Positions 33,367 through 44,400 of a stretch of 64,000 nt of DNA are shown here, in pieces (position 1 is the first letter of the stretch; every line of letters begins with the position of its first letter). Source of the DNA: Lasiodiplodia sp. COLG20. Its lineage: Eukaryota; Ascomycota; Dothideomycetes; Botryosphaeriales; Botryosphaeriaceae. The position numbers were made by a program, and so were the translations under genes. Location: contig VNWV01000003.1 in NCBI GenBank assembly GCA_009801085.1, positions 1,860,001-1,924,000 on the forward strand. The letters run 5' to 3'. Below the pieces are notes generated by a model. It worked only from the letters and a program-made list of their open reading frames with translations. It did no database searches and was not told where the DNA came from.

Positions 33367-34309
33367 ATGGGTAAGCTGCTTTTCTCCTTCACCTCGATCC
33401 CTACGCACCGACCGGCACCACCGTAGCGACACCTGCAATGGCAGCTTTGTGGAGGCAGAAGGGGACGATTGGAACATGCGGGTGCACCAGCGCGAAGCCA
33501 GGGGAGGAGTGCCGTGCTCGAGGACGGAGGAAGCCCACGAAATGCTGGCGGATTGCTCGAAATGCGCCAGATGCAACATTCGACAAAGCCGCACCCGACC
33601 GCAGCCACTGCCCTTCGACCGCCCACGCCTACGCACATCACCATCGACGAAGCCAGAGACTGACTAGATTCTGCAGGTCGTCTTCAGGAGTACCAGGTCA
33701 TTGGCCGTCACCTCCCCAGTGAGGCCAACCCGACCCCCAAGCTTTACCGGATGCGCATCTTCGCTCCCAACGATGTCGTCGCGAGGTCCCGCTTCTGGTA
33801 CTTCCTTGGCAAGCTCCGCAAGATCAAGAAGGCCAACGGCGAGATCGTTTCGCTGAACCAGGTCCGTACACCTGCACCGCTCATCGAAAATTCTGCGGCA
33901 ACTAACGCGCCCCAAAGATCTCCGAGAAGCGCCCCCAGAAGGTCAAGAACTTCGGCATCTGGATCCGCTACGACTCCAGGTCTGGCACTCACAACATGTA
34001 CAAGGAGTACCGTGAGATGTCCCGCACCGACGCCGTCGAGGCTCTCTACCAGGATATGGCCGCCCGCCACCGCTCCCGCTTCAGGTCCATCCACGTAAGG
34101 GCCCCCGCGCGTACGATTCCACAGCGCGCAGTACTGACAGGCACGTGCAGATCCTCAAGGTTGTCGAGATCGAGAAGACCGAGTCCATCCGCCGCCCCTA
34201 CATCAAGCAGGTCCTCGCCAAGGACCTCAAGTTCCCTCTGCCTCACCGCGTCAACAAGACGACCTCGAAGAAGATCTTCACCGCGAACAGGCCGTCGACT
34301 TTCTTCTAA
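33367..34309 (+). CDS. RPL20: 60S ribosomal protein L20 (eL20, L18a family)
   Basis: Structural protein of the large cytosolic ribosomal subunit. Exons are 33367-33370, 33677-33861, 33918-34094 and 34151-34309, giving 174 aa, the family's usual length. Exon 1 is only ATGG. A 306-nt first intron follows, a layout common in fungal ribosomal-protein genes. The joined N-terminus is [20 protein letters not shown], then [40 protein letters not shown] and [17 protein letters not shown], ending [12 protein letters not shown]. All of these are highly characteristic of eL20. The second intron uses the less common donor GTCCGT. I looked for snoRNA C/D boxes in intron 1 and found none. Confidence 0.95.
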
Positions 34310-34489
34310 GCGTTTTCCGGGTTGCGTGGGAGTGCATGGGGGTCATGCTACAGGGTTTCTGGAATTATGGGCACTCTGTTGTAGCTACGATACCATGGCG
34401 GTAGCTCAAAAAATGAATGAAAAGCCCAACGAGTCTCGATCACACAGCCATCTCAGAATTGACGGGTCTAGCATGTGTTTTTTGACTAT

Positions 34490-35641
34490 CTACAGCTTTG
34501 ATTTGGCGCCCAGCTCTGCCTTGGGGTTGCCCGCTGTATCGATTGGGTTCCACCACGGATATGCGGCGGGGGCGTCGTTATCCATGGTACCGCTGAATTT
34601 CGGAGGCCTCTTCTCCAAAAATGACTGAACTCCCTCCTTGTTATCTCTACAGGCGCCGTTAGCTGACAACCGTAGAATCTGCAGGGGGAGCTGCGAAACT
34701 TACTTGCCACTAAACAGTTCGTACAGGATCCTCGAATCAAGCAGGTGCTGGCCCTCGGCACTCCCGGTATCCCTCCACATCAGCTCCTTCATCAGATTCG
34801 TGCTCACCAAGCTCGTGTTGGCGACGACCTCGTCGGCGATGGCCAAGGCACGCGGTAGCACATCGGCGGGGCGGTCGCACAGCTCGGTGAAGAGCGGGTC
34901 GAGCAGCTTGTCGCCCGCCTTGTAAACAGCACCGGTGGTGGTCAGGTGCAGGGCGCGCGAGTGGCCGATCAGGCGCGGCAGGAAGAAGGACGAGCAGGCC
35001 TCCATGACGATGCCCCGCCGCGCGAAGACGAAGCCGATCTTGGCGTCGCGGTGGGCCACGCGGATGGCCATGGGCAGCGTCATGGTGATGCCGACGCCCA
35101 CGGCGGCGCCTTGGAGGGCGCCGATGACGGGCTTGCGGCAGCGGTGGATGGCGAGGACGACGCGGCCGCCGCTGCGGGGGAAACAAATTCATGCATCAGC
35201 GAATGTTGTCTTTTTTGTTTTTGGCGTTGCCAAGAGGGATACACAAGCAGGTATGCAGTTTCGATTGAACAAAGGTGGATTCTGTACTGGAACACGCAAA
35301 CAGAAGTCAAAGGGAGAGAAAAAAGGGACAATGTACCCATCGCGATGATCATTGACCCTCTCCTGTCCGCCTACGAAGCCGATATCGAGGTCGGCGCCTG
35401 CGCAGAAGACGGACCCATGGCCTGTGACGACAATGCAGCGCACGCGGTCATCGGCGTCAAGGAGGCCGAAGACGCGCTCCAGCTCCTCCATCATCGTCTT
35501 GGTGAAAGCATTGTGCTTGCCCGGCCGGTGCAGCGTCACGACCACGACCGGGGTCGGTGTCGGCGACGAGGGAGGGTGGTGCGAGAGCTTGATGTCCCGC
35601 AAGGGGAGATCGGCGTATGAATGCGGGAGGGAGGAAGACAT
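34490..35641 (-). CDS. Peroxisomal enoyl-CoA hydratase/isomerase (crotonase family)
   Basis: Crotonase-fold enzyme acting on fatty acyl-CoA. Exons are 35337-35641, 34704-35171 and 34490-34646, giving 309 aa. Seen motifs are [17 protein letters not shown], the oxyanion loop [29 protein letters not shown], and [20 protein letters not shown], whose Glu lies where enoyl-CoA isomerases of the Eci type carry their base. The first hydratase Glu appears to be missing, so isomerase activity is at least as likely as hydratase. The extreme C-terminus is AKSKL, a textbook PTS1 signal for peroxisomal import. An in-frame ATG at 35764 would add 41 residues rich in Arg, Ser and Phe that resemble a mitochondrial presequence. 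I chose the shorter start because crotonase similarity begins just after it. Its 3' end faces that of RPL20. Confidence 0.9.
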
Positions 35642-36649
35642 GTTAGTGGCAGAAGGCTTGCGAAAGAGGCGAAAGCTAGATGTGAAATTTCTCGTTGTCA
35701 ATAGCGAGTCCAGAGGAGCCCTTTGAGGTTCAGAACTGCTGTTCTGTTTGGAGTGGTAGCGCAAGCCGGACGTTGCGGAGAAGGGAGCTTGAATCTGGGG
35801 TAAGCCGAGGTCTGCCGCTGATCATGATGCTTTCGGGTAAGGCTGGGCTTTACGGTTGCACAGCGGGGTGCGCATCCTCGGTACCGCTATAACGATCACT
35901 ATTCTGGTAACTATGAGAACTAGTGACCAGTGTGTGTCGGTAGCCTTAATCACAAGCTCGTTGAAGTTGGTAGCCGGCGCCTCAATCCCTGATGGTGACC
36001 CAATCAAGATGCATATCATTGGCTGAGGCCACACCACAACATTTTACAGAATATCTCGATCTTTACTGTAAGAAACATAAAATTCGACTTATGTACATTT
36101 TGCAGGCCTCTCACACTACGTCGATCTATTTGGTACGACCTTGTTGCACCATGCACCCTTGAGACCATGTCGCGGCTCATTCCGAGAGCCTCCCATTTCA
36201 GCCCTGAAGTAGATCGCCTGAAGCCAAAGCCCATCCACCGCGGACAGCCATGATGCATAGAGTGGCTTATGAGACTGATTTACTACGGCTGCATGTGACG
36301 TAATCAATAAAGCGTCGAACGGAGAAAAGGCGCCACCGAATCTGCGGGAAACAGTCAGGTGCAGCTTTCTCACTCCCAACAACTTATAAAAAAAGAAAAG
36401 AGAAAGCTTGTACAAATGCAGTTATTCTATGTAGCGAAGGTTTATGTACAGTAAATACGTTATCGTGAATCCTATGTAACAAAGTTCGCCCCCCTAAAAA
36501 AGATTCGCTTGACACTCCTGCACCCACCCCAACCACCACCACCCGGCGGAAGATTGGGTATACCATAGTCTGAAACGCGTAAATACACTGCTATATAATA
36601 GAGAGCAAAACAAATAGGCCGTCAGAAAGGGGGTTTGGTGAGTAATTCC
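35642..36649. other. Intergenic region, AT-rich, no gene supported
   Basis: It includes the possible 5' extension of the crotonase gene (35642-35764). The remainder is the 3' flank of the GH64 gene. Short frames such as 36116-36415 minus show no domains. Confidence 0.5.
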
Positions 36650-37894
36650 TTACGAAGAATTGCCGCCAATGTACACTGTCAACACCTGGGGCGCCCCATC
36701 AAACACACTTCCCGACTGATCTGCACCATTATCAGGCGCTACGTCATCATAGGGGTAAGAATATCCTCGTTTATCAGTGTTTGCTTCATGTACAATCCTC
36801 GAATAATGGTTGGTGATGGCGTCGGTGTAGTACTCGTCGATGCTGGTGGCCGGTGTGGTTGTATCAACCAACAAAGTGCTACGGTTGAACGCAGCAGCCA
36901 GACGCGGAATGATGGCATTGCGGAGCTGACTTCCAGAAGGATTGGCGAAGGGCCCAGTGCTGCAAGAGAAGATGTCGGCGCTTGAGGGCTGACTGAAGGT
37001 CTCGGTATCGAAAACAAACTGGTTGTCCGAAATCTTGCCGGTAACAGTACCAAACGACGCCTGCGTGTTGACACTGAGAGATTCAGAGGCGTACTTGGAC
37101 CAGACGCGGTTCACATAGTCCTGGAAGTAGGTGCCGAAGTCGTTGCCAGTGACCGCACCGTTGTTCGGGGAGAGAGCCCGCAGATTGGCACCACTGGAGT
37201 CCTTGACGATGAGGCTGGACCACGGCGCGCCATCCTTGTCGGATTGCGCCTGCAGAGCAGAGCAAACGGTGTCAAGGCCGTTCTCGGGCATCCCGGTCAC
37301 CGACTGGGTGGCACCCGCAGTGTTCGTGAGCTTCAGCCCAACAGAAATGCCGACGAAGTCCACATAGGTGATGTTGGCGTAGAGCTGAGAGCTGTTCCAG
37401 GTGAATTCGCAAAAGTCCCAGTTCTTGTTGATGTTGGGGTCTGCGTTGTTGGTCACTGAGGGGGTGACCAGAGCGGGGCCCGGATTCAGGAGGAAGGTGA
37501 GTTTGTCGTCAACGCAGAACCAGATGCGAGCGCCAGCAAGATGGGGAATGGTAACCGTTTTTGTCGAGCCAGGGGCACCCAATGGAATCGATGCATCGTC
37601 GGAGAGATCAGCGCCTTCCTTGGAGGGGGAGGTTGGGTAGTAGGCGCTGACGCCATCAGCCTTCAGGATGAAGAGGGCATTGTTGTTGTCGATTGCTTGG
37701 CCGGTAATGTAGGCATAGACATTGCTGGAGTTAGTGTTGTTCACCAAGTCAATGCTCAGAGTGTCGGCCGTGGCACGGATCGGCTGCTGGGCTTGCTGGC
37801 GTCGAATGGCCGGGGCTGCTGGCGTGGATTGGCTTTGTTTCTGCTTCCGCAGGCGCTGGAGGCGCTGGACGAGGCGCTTGATTGGGCTGGCCAT
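36650..37894 (-). CDS. GH64 family beta-1,3-glucanase
   Basis: Thaumatin-like glycoside hydrolase family 64 enzyme, predicted to cleave beta-1,3-glucan. A single exon of 414 aa from the ATG at 37894; an in-frame ATG at 37939 would add 15 residues. Family features are SIDLVNNTNSSNVYAYITGQ at the start of the domain, ARIWFCVDDKLTFLLNPG, WDFCEFTWNSSQLYANITYV followed by DFVGISVGLKL, the cysteine-flanked SCSTGPFA, and DEYYTDAITNHYSRIVHE near the end. The N-terminus (MASPIKRLVQRLQRLRKQKQ) is strongly basic, with no signal peptide from either start, which is unexpected for a wall-acting enzyme. A TATA box lies 88 nt upstream of the chosen start. The enzyme may act inside the cell, leave by a non-classical route, or remodel glucan at septa or spores; this is inference. 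Confidence 0.88.
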   Translation of the reverse strand: MASPIKRLVQRLQRLRKQKQSQSTPAAPAIRRQQAQQPIRATADTLSIDLVNNTNSSNVYAYITGQAIDNNNALFILKADGVSAYYPTSPSKEGADLSDDASIPLGAPGSTKTVTIPHLAGARIWFCVDDKLTFLLNPGPALVTPSVTNNADPNINKNWDFCEFTWNSSQLYANITYVDFVGISVGLKLTNTAGATQSVTGMPENGLDTVCSALQAQSDKDGAPWSSLIVKDSSGANLRALSPNNGAVTGNDFGTYFQDYVNRVWSKYASESLSVNTQASFGTVTGKISDNQFVFDTETFSQPSSADIFSCSTGPFANPSGSQLRNAIIPRLAAAFNRSTLLVDTTTPATSIDEYYTDAITNHYSRIVHEANTDKRGYSYPYDDVAPDNGADQSGSVFDGAPQVLTVYIGGNSS

Positions 37895-37939
37895 GACGTT
37901 CTCAAGATGGGTGGTGAATGAAACTTGATTCAGGGACAA

Positions 37940-39073
37940 CTAGATGGGAACAGACAACCCCTAAGCTGGCGGCGGATGAACTTATATAGGCACAGCCATC
38001 GAGGGCTAATTCAAGACCGCATGGCATATTGGCAGCGAACGAGGGAGATGACCGAGACACAGCAATGCCGTACAGGGCTTGCCGGTGTGATGGCAGGGGA
38101 GCGGCGCAAGGCAGCCAAGGCCAGCGCACGTTCCAATGGCAGAATGAAAGCTCGACGAGGTCCGTTAGATGACGATTTAGGTCGCGCCGCTAAGCAGCGG
38201 CAGATCTCCAATCAGCTCGGGTCGCGCAATCCACCTTCGCGCCGGCCCAGAGTCATGCGACGGGTCTGCTCGCGCTGCCCCGGATTTTCATCGACGCCAC
38301 GAGCTCGCATGACCGTCACGGCGCGTGGCCGGCACGCTCAGCTGGAAGCATTAATGCTGCTAGCAGAAGGCCCGATGGCCGGGTCGCTGACTTCGGCATG
38401 GGCCGAGAACGGGAACGAAAGCCGACGAGGAAGGTGCAAATGGCGCTCGGCAGGGATTCGACATGGCGGCGACAGGTTTCGGGTCGACGGGGACCGACTG
38501 GACCGTGACGCGTCGCACAAACCTCACTCACCTCACTCGACATCGCTGCCTTAAAAGCGTCAGCGCCATCTGACTGCCTCCTACCTTCGCTGGCTTATGG
38601 CGATCAGCCCTGCCGCTGACCGCAGTCACCTGGGAATCCTCATCGATGGCGCCGCGCCCACTTGCCTAACCCATCCACGCACGAGACACGGCTCTGCTCC
38701 CCTCCAGGAACGTTGCCCTATTTCAGCCATTCACACGGATCCAACTCCGCCCACCTGCACTAATAACTTTACTTTTGCTCCCGGGTTTGGCCCCACAGTG
38801 TACTTTGTTTTATTTCACGCTTAAGACAACCACACGCGTCATCGCCGATTTTCACGTGCATCCGCTGTTCATTTGGCGAACACTGAATTTCCATTTCAGC
38901 AATGCCATGCGCCATCGGGTTTCCGCCTGAATCATCTTCATTCACACGTAGACCGCCTTGGACCCCGGATGAATGCCTTGCGTGTTTGTTGGAAAGTCTG
39001 ATGATGGTTTGGCCAGCTGTTTGCATGAACAAGTACAGCACATAAAATCACGAGCTTCTGTATTTCGTAAGCC
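37940..39073. other. Promoter of the GH64 gene and 3' flank of the next gene
   Basis: Apart from the TATA box I see no feature. The open frame 37925-38554 plus is rich in Arg/Gly, without domain or codon pattern, and overlaps frames on the other strand. Confidence 0.5.
37981..37988 (-). promoter_or_regulatory. TATA box of the GH64 gene
   Basis: TATATAAG on the minus strand, 88 nt upstream of the ATG at 37894 and 43 nt upstream of the alternative ATG at 37939. The spacing leaves little leader for the upstream ATG and so favours 37894. Confidence 0.55.
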
Positions 39074-40129
39074 TTACTCCTGTACGGCCTCCCTCAGAAT
39101 ATCCTGCACTTTCTTCTCCAAACTCGCTCCAACCGCTCTCTCTAGCACAAGCACAAACGCTCGTCTCTTCTTCTCTTCCTCGTCCTTCAACCCAATATCT
39201 TTCACTCCCAATTCATCCCATCTGCTTTCCAAGCCCTGTCGCAGCTCTTCTGCCTCCCCGGGCAGTCCCAACTGTTCCAGCGCCCCCTTCGTCCTCCCAT
39301 CCACAAACGGGTACACCTCCTCCCACAACCACTGCACCCTCCTGCAAAAGATATCCAACCCCGTCTCCCCCAACCCCTTCACCCCCTCCTTCAACAGCCT
39401 CCTCTCCTCATCACAATTCCACCCGCCCTCCTCCCTCACACCCTCCAACGCCCCATCCCCCCACCTCTCCACCGCCACATCCGCCAGCCGGCCGATCGCC
39501 TCGGCCGTCTTCTCCTTATGCTGCGTCCTCGCCTCCCGCAGCGCCTCCAGCACCTTCCCTTCCTCGCTCGCCGCCCTGGCCTTGGTCGGAGTCGTGAGGC
39601 CGTACGGCGGGTTCAGCAGCGTGCGGACGGCGCGCTGCCCGAGCGCGTGCGCGACAGGCCGCGACAGCACCACGGCCGCCAGCAGCTCCTCGAACGGTGT
39701 CAGCCGCGCCGTCGCGTACGTGCGCACGTCGGACGGCTGCGAGGCTTCGGCCTCGGGCGCCGTGTAGGGCAGCGCGTGCGGGGAGAGGAGGAAGTGCAGG
39801 ACCTGCGTTTGCCCTTGATCCAAAGAATTGGAGGAGGGGGAGGCACGCGCGGCTTTGGCTGGAGGAGAGCCGCCGGACGCTTCGTCGTCCTGCTGGGTGC
39901 TGTCCTTGCGCTTGCGTGGGCTGCTGGTGGTGCCCTTCGGTGCTGGTGCATGCTTGTAGCTGTCCGGGTGCATGGCACCCGTCCTTTCGAGCTCGGCTAG
40001 ACACCACACCGGTGCCGCGTTGTCGTCGTCGTCGTCGCCGTCCTTCGCTGCCGTGCGTTCGGATGGCTGGTAGTGCTTGCCTCCCTCGGCGTGAGACTGA
40101 GACTGGGCTTGAGCGCGTGTCGCCGGCAT
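39074..40129 (-). CDS. Fungal protein resembling HhH-GPD DNA glycosylases
   Basis: An intron-free frame of 351 aa from the ATG at 40129; an ATG at 40156 adds nine residues. The first 115 residues are low in complexity and probably nuclear (MPATRAQAQSQSHAEGG, then SSPRKRKDS). From about residue 135 there is a helical domain: TPFEELLAAVVLSRPVAHAL, then ARTQHKEKTAEAIGRLADV, then GVKGLGETGLDIFCRRVQ followed by WEEVYPFVDGRTKGALEQLG. The GxxGLGxTG stretch looks like a helix-hairpin-helix. The Asp in PFVDGRT falls where endonuclease III-type glycosylases carry their catalytic Asp. The Lys that bifunctional members need is absent. I infer an HhH-GPD fold, possibly a monofunctional glycosylase or an inactive DNA-binding relative. 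I do not recognise a named orthologue. Confidence 0.75.
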   Translation of the reverse strand: MPATRAQAQSQSHAEGGKHYQPSERTAAKDGDDDDDNAAPVWCLAELERTGAMHPDSYKHAPAPKGTTSSPRKRKDSTQQDDEASGGSPPAKAARASPSSNSLDQGQTQVLHFLLSPHALPYTAPEAEASQPSDVRTYATARLTPFEELLAAVVLSRPVAHALGQRAVRTLLNPPYGLTTPTKARAASEEGKVLEALREARTQHKEKTAEAIGRLADVAVERWGDGALEGVREEGGWNCDEERRLLKEGVKGLGETGLDIFCRRVQWLWEEVYPFVDGRTKGALEQLGLPGEAEELRQGLESRWDELGVKDIGLKDEEEKKRRAFVLVLERAVGASLEKKVQDILREAVQE

Positions 40130-40156
40130 GATGGCAATGATTCCTGCTTGATTCAC

Positions 40157-41452
40157 TGTAGAAAATAGGGCACAATCATGTGAACTGTAGACACGACAAC
40201 GGAATCATAAGATTGACGTAGGCGGTGGTGGATGGCTTATATCATTTTTGAAACCAAGTCGCGAAGCCATCACGCAACTGTCCCCCCCTCATTCACCCTA
40301 ATCCGCCTTTTGATGACGTCGTCGAAAATCCCCAAGTGCGGCTCGGGTGGCTGGAGGAGTGCAATAGATGATGGGTCTGTTGCTATATCAAGCAGAGATG
40401 GGCGGGAAGGATCTAGCTTAGCGGATCGGTCTTTGACGATCGATCTTCTAGTGCAACAACTACTTACAGAGGGGTATTGCATCTGAAGGCTGGCGTTACT
40501 CTGTTTTTTTTTTTTTTTGCTCATGCCATGGGTAGTTGAAGCTATCGTCCGGATGAGAATGTCGAATTAAAAATTATACATATACGTCCGGACGATAGCT
40601 TCAACTACCCCCATGTTGTTTTATTTTAACAGATGCTGAGGCATAATTACCCTAGATCGAGGATCCTGCTATTCTTCGTGCTAGTATTTAGTTGCGATAC
40701 TCCTTCCTTTGTATAGAGTTAGTTACAAGATGTCTGTCACTTTGAATATAGCAAAACCCAAAGGCTAGATGCCACGGTCCACATCGCCATGGCAATCTTT
40801 CCTCTCGTTTATATTCTAGCTGGCACTCTCTTAACACCACTTGGTCAACGAGTCAGCCATGGCATAAATCAAGCAAATTCATTTCCCTAATTACTACAGA
40901 AAGAGAATACCGGGCTCCCAGAGCAACCATGACTACTATCGCATTACAAGGGAGACGAAAAGGCAACTAGAAACTCAGATAAATTAGGCCCGCTTTCCGA
41001 AAACCCCCTTCCATCCACCGAACCATTCATCGCTCATCCTTGCCCAAACCGTCCCAAAAGCATCAGGATAGACAATAGAAGGAATAAAAAAAAATTGCTC
41101 ATGAACGATGACCGGGAAGGTTCGAAGGGAAAGAAGGAGACGTGTCTCCCATAACTTTGCCGTTGCGCAACCAAAGACTCCCTCGCTGTCATGATATGAA
41201 AAGACCCACAAAACCAAAGCAGACCAGAAGTCGACTTATGATGACGATGCTGATGAAAAAGGCGGCAAAAGAGCTTTCCGGGACGTCTTTCATTGCCTGG
41301 CCGAGTATACGTGTGCGCATGCGCCTGCTGTGTATGTGTTCGTTGCTCGCTCGTGTGCAAGTCTAACTTGCCGGTTGCAATTTTCCCCCAACATTCAATC
41401 CCTCCCCCCGAATTCGTTGAAATCGTATTTCAGTCTTACCGTAAGGTTGCCC
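40157..41452. other. Intergenic region containing a foldback element
   Basis: Upstream of the glycosylase-like gene (-) and downstream of the Munc13-like gene (-). A 16-17 nt T-run sits at about 40503-40518, next to the foldback element described separately. The rest, about 40620-41450, is AT-rich with no coding signal. Confidence 0.5.
40531..40610. mobile_element. MITE-like foldback element with perfect inverted repeats
   Basis: Two perfectly complementary 24-nt arms (40530-40553 and 40587-40610; the left arm begins GGGTAGTTGAAGCTATCG) flank a 33-nt AT-rich spacer. The pentamer CCATG lies directly on both sides (40526-40530 and 40611-40615) and could be a target-site duplication. With no coding capacity, this suits a tiny non-autonomous DNA element or a solo hairpin. 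The flanking CCATG is nearly self-complementary, so it could instead be an imperfect extension of the arms. Confidence 0.6.
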
Positions 41453-44400
41453 TTATCTCCTAGAGTTGCTTGCAAGCAAGCTCTGCTTGACAATCATCTC
41501 GGCTGCTGCTGCTGCTGCCAGTCTCTCCTTCTGTCTCGATCGGTCGCGCAAGTATCTCTCCGCCTCGGGCCTCATGCGCAGGATCCTGAGGATCATGTCA
41601 TCGCTCGGCTCTGCCTGCGCCTCCTTTCTCTTCTCCTCCTTCGCCCTCTTCATGGTGCCCAAATTGCGGCTTAGCATCACCGTCTTGTGCTTCCGAGTCG
41701 GCATGCCGACCAAGCCAGCAGCACCACCGAAGCTATGGCCGGCAGGAGGCCCTCCGAGATGGGCAGGTGAAGAAAGACGGTTGTTCCGAGCAGCCTTCTC
41801 CTGCTGCCTCTGAAGCGATGCAGCGGCCATTGCCTCAGAGGTGCGGATGAGATTCTCCGTCGATTCGAAATAAAAGAAGTTCAGATTCTGCAGGTCGTGG
41901 TATTTGGGAGACTTGAGAATATCAAGAGGAACTCCTGATGCGATGCCGGTTTCCTCGTCAACTGCGTGGAAGAAGTCAAACAGAAGCTGCGATATAAGTA
42001 AGTAATAAGTCACGGCAAGTAGACCTGGAGCGTTGAACGCACCTGCAACCATTTGAAGACAATATCCAACTCTTGCTGCGTGAGAGGCCTCTGCTGACTG
42101 GGCTTGTCGCTCAAAGGCGGCACCAAAAGACTCTCAAGAACAGCCAGCACCTCCTTCCAGAGTCGAGACATGACCATGACCATAGCACTGTCTGTAAGCG
42201 TCTCCTTCATCAGCGCAAAGTTATCATTGAAGTAACCGAAAAGCGGCTGAAGCGCGTTCATGACGTCCGCTTGCGAAGGACCTTGCTGGACAGACTGAGG
42301 TCTTGCACGGAAGTACGACGCAACTGCTGAGACGGTAACACCGCGGTTCAGAAGTGCTTTCAAGGCACGGCGTGATAGACAGTAGTGGATGTACGAGGAG
42401 AGCTGCACGGCGTTAGTTAAGCAACCTTTAATAAATCTTTATATGCCTCACCTTGTCCGTGATCTTGCGAGTCATATCGCGCTCCGACCTCTTCAGAGTC
42501 CGGAAAGCCTTGCCAAAGTAGAACTGGATGTCATCCTTCTCACCTTCCATACTCACCCTCAGCAGGAGGCGGCCCTGCGTGTCTAGATCAAGCCAATACT
42601 CCCTCGGCATGAAATCACGGAAATGAGAGGGGTCAAGCTTCAGTGAAGTCCTACCAACACAATCGTGGTCACCTAGGGTATCCCAATCCCAAATGGTCGC
42701 AATGATGTTGAGAGGTCCTGCCGTCGTGATATCTACCGTCTCCTCCCAACGCGGGTTAAGACTGCCATATACAACACGGGTCTTTGCTAGGCGTTTCTGA
42801 TACTCGTCGCCCAGAACAACATACGGGTCGCTAAGTCCGTTCATGTCGCAAGCCTTGATGTCTTCTGCTTCGATGATCTTAATGGTGAACACATACTTGG
42901 TCATCTTCTGGCGCTGGTTAGAGGGGGGCGTGTGTTTCTGAATAACTTCGGCGCACGCGTCGACATTGACTTCGCGTTCGAGCTTGTCAAGCTGCTGCGT
43001 AGCGTATTCGATGTTGTTGAGTTTCACGAGAGACTGTGGTTGGCGTAAAGTCAGCAGGAACCGAACTAGGGCTACGCTGAGCCCAGAAGTGTTGATGGGT
43101 TGGTGTTGAGAGTCAAAAAGTACCTCTGGCAAGAACTGATACGGTTCGATCTTGTCCTTGTTGTTCCAAGTATCCTTTGCCATCTGCAGCCATTTTTCCT
43201 GGCGAGTTTGGCGCGCCGCTGCTTCCTGCTCCGGAGTCAAGCGTTCCATCTCCTTACTGAACATGGTATCAAGCATTTCGCAGTACCGGGCAAGAGCATC
43301 GCCGACAGCTTTCGAAGTTGCAGTCATGAACTTCGCGTATTGGAGATCGTCGTCCCAGTTCAAGTTCACGATTTGCTCGATGGACTGGTTGAACGAGCGG
43401 AAGATATCCACGACCGAAACACTATGGCGCTCGTCGTCGGTGGGGACTTGATCTGGGAATTCCATACGAACTTGAAAGTCATCTTGCTTGACAGCGTTCT
43501 CTACCCATTGGACGAGATTTTGGTTGGTCATGTCAATCCAACGCCAAACAAAGTCTTGAAGAAGGTCCTCGATATGGAAAGCAAACGGCCGACTGCAAAA
43601 AGTTAGCCCGGGTTTGTACAGACTGGGTTGCACAGCTCACTCTGGCAAGGCATCAGCATGAATGCGGCGGATCTCAACCAGCTCCTTGTACAGGTCGAAA
43701 CCATCAGGGATGGGGACATCTTCGCCTTTCTGCTGCGAGAACTCCATGATTTTGGCCACCAAGTCTCGAGCATCCGCAGCGTATGAAGGGAGAATTTCTT
43801 GGACAAGCACGTTAAGAGGGTTTACTCTGTGATTCAGGTTAGTAGGCGCGTTAGATGCACATAAGACTGCTCCTTACCCCATGATCTCTGGGTTCTTGCG
43901 GTAGCGCTTCTGGATCTTTTCACAGAGCTTGATCACTGCCTTTCCGAGTTCGATGACGTGAAAGAACTCCCACTCATCCTTGGTGTCAGGGATGTTCTTT
44001 GCCAAAATTTCGCTGTAAACTTCGGCTGCCCGCTTTCCAAGTGCATCCGTCAGCTTAGCTGAATACTCGTCGAGGTCTTCAGGCGTTCCATTAAACAACG
44101 GATCATCGTAGATATGGTTGTTGAGCACGAACATTACCGGGCCGAGAGTTGGGGGCTTGGCGTCGTAGCAGAACAGCATGAGTTGGAAGAGTTCACGAAG
44201 AAGGTCCTCATGCAACGATGACAGAATCTGCTGCTTCAGGACGAAATCGTGAATGGTCCATTTGGTGTGATCGAACATTGTGGTCTGCTGCAGCATCATG
44301 ACGCTAGACCTATTGCCCTTCTTGTTGTTCTCAAGCGGCGGCTGCTTGACAAAAGTGAATGCATCGTCCAGTGTCTCCAGGCTGATTTCTGTTTGCTGGT

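Noticed and set aside
33371..33676. Possible snoRNA in the long RPL20 intron
   Set aside because: I saw no C box (RTGATGA) with a matching D box and no H/ACA pattern.
35080..35352. 90-aa minus-strand frame covering crotonase intron 1
   Set aside because: It reads through the 165-nt intron and out of the crotonase frame. The conserved crotonase sequence continues only after splicing.
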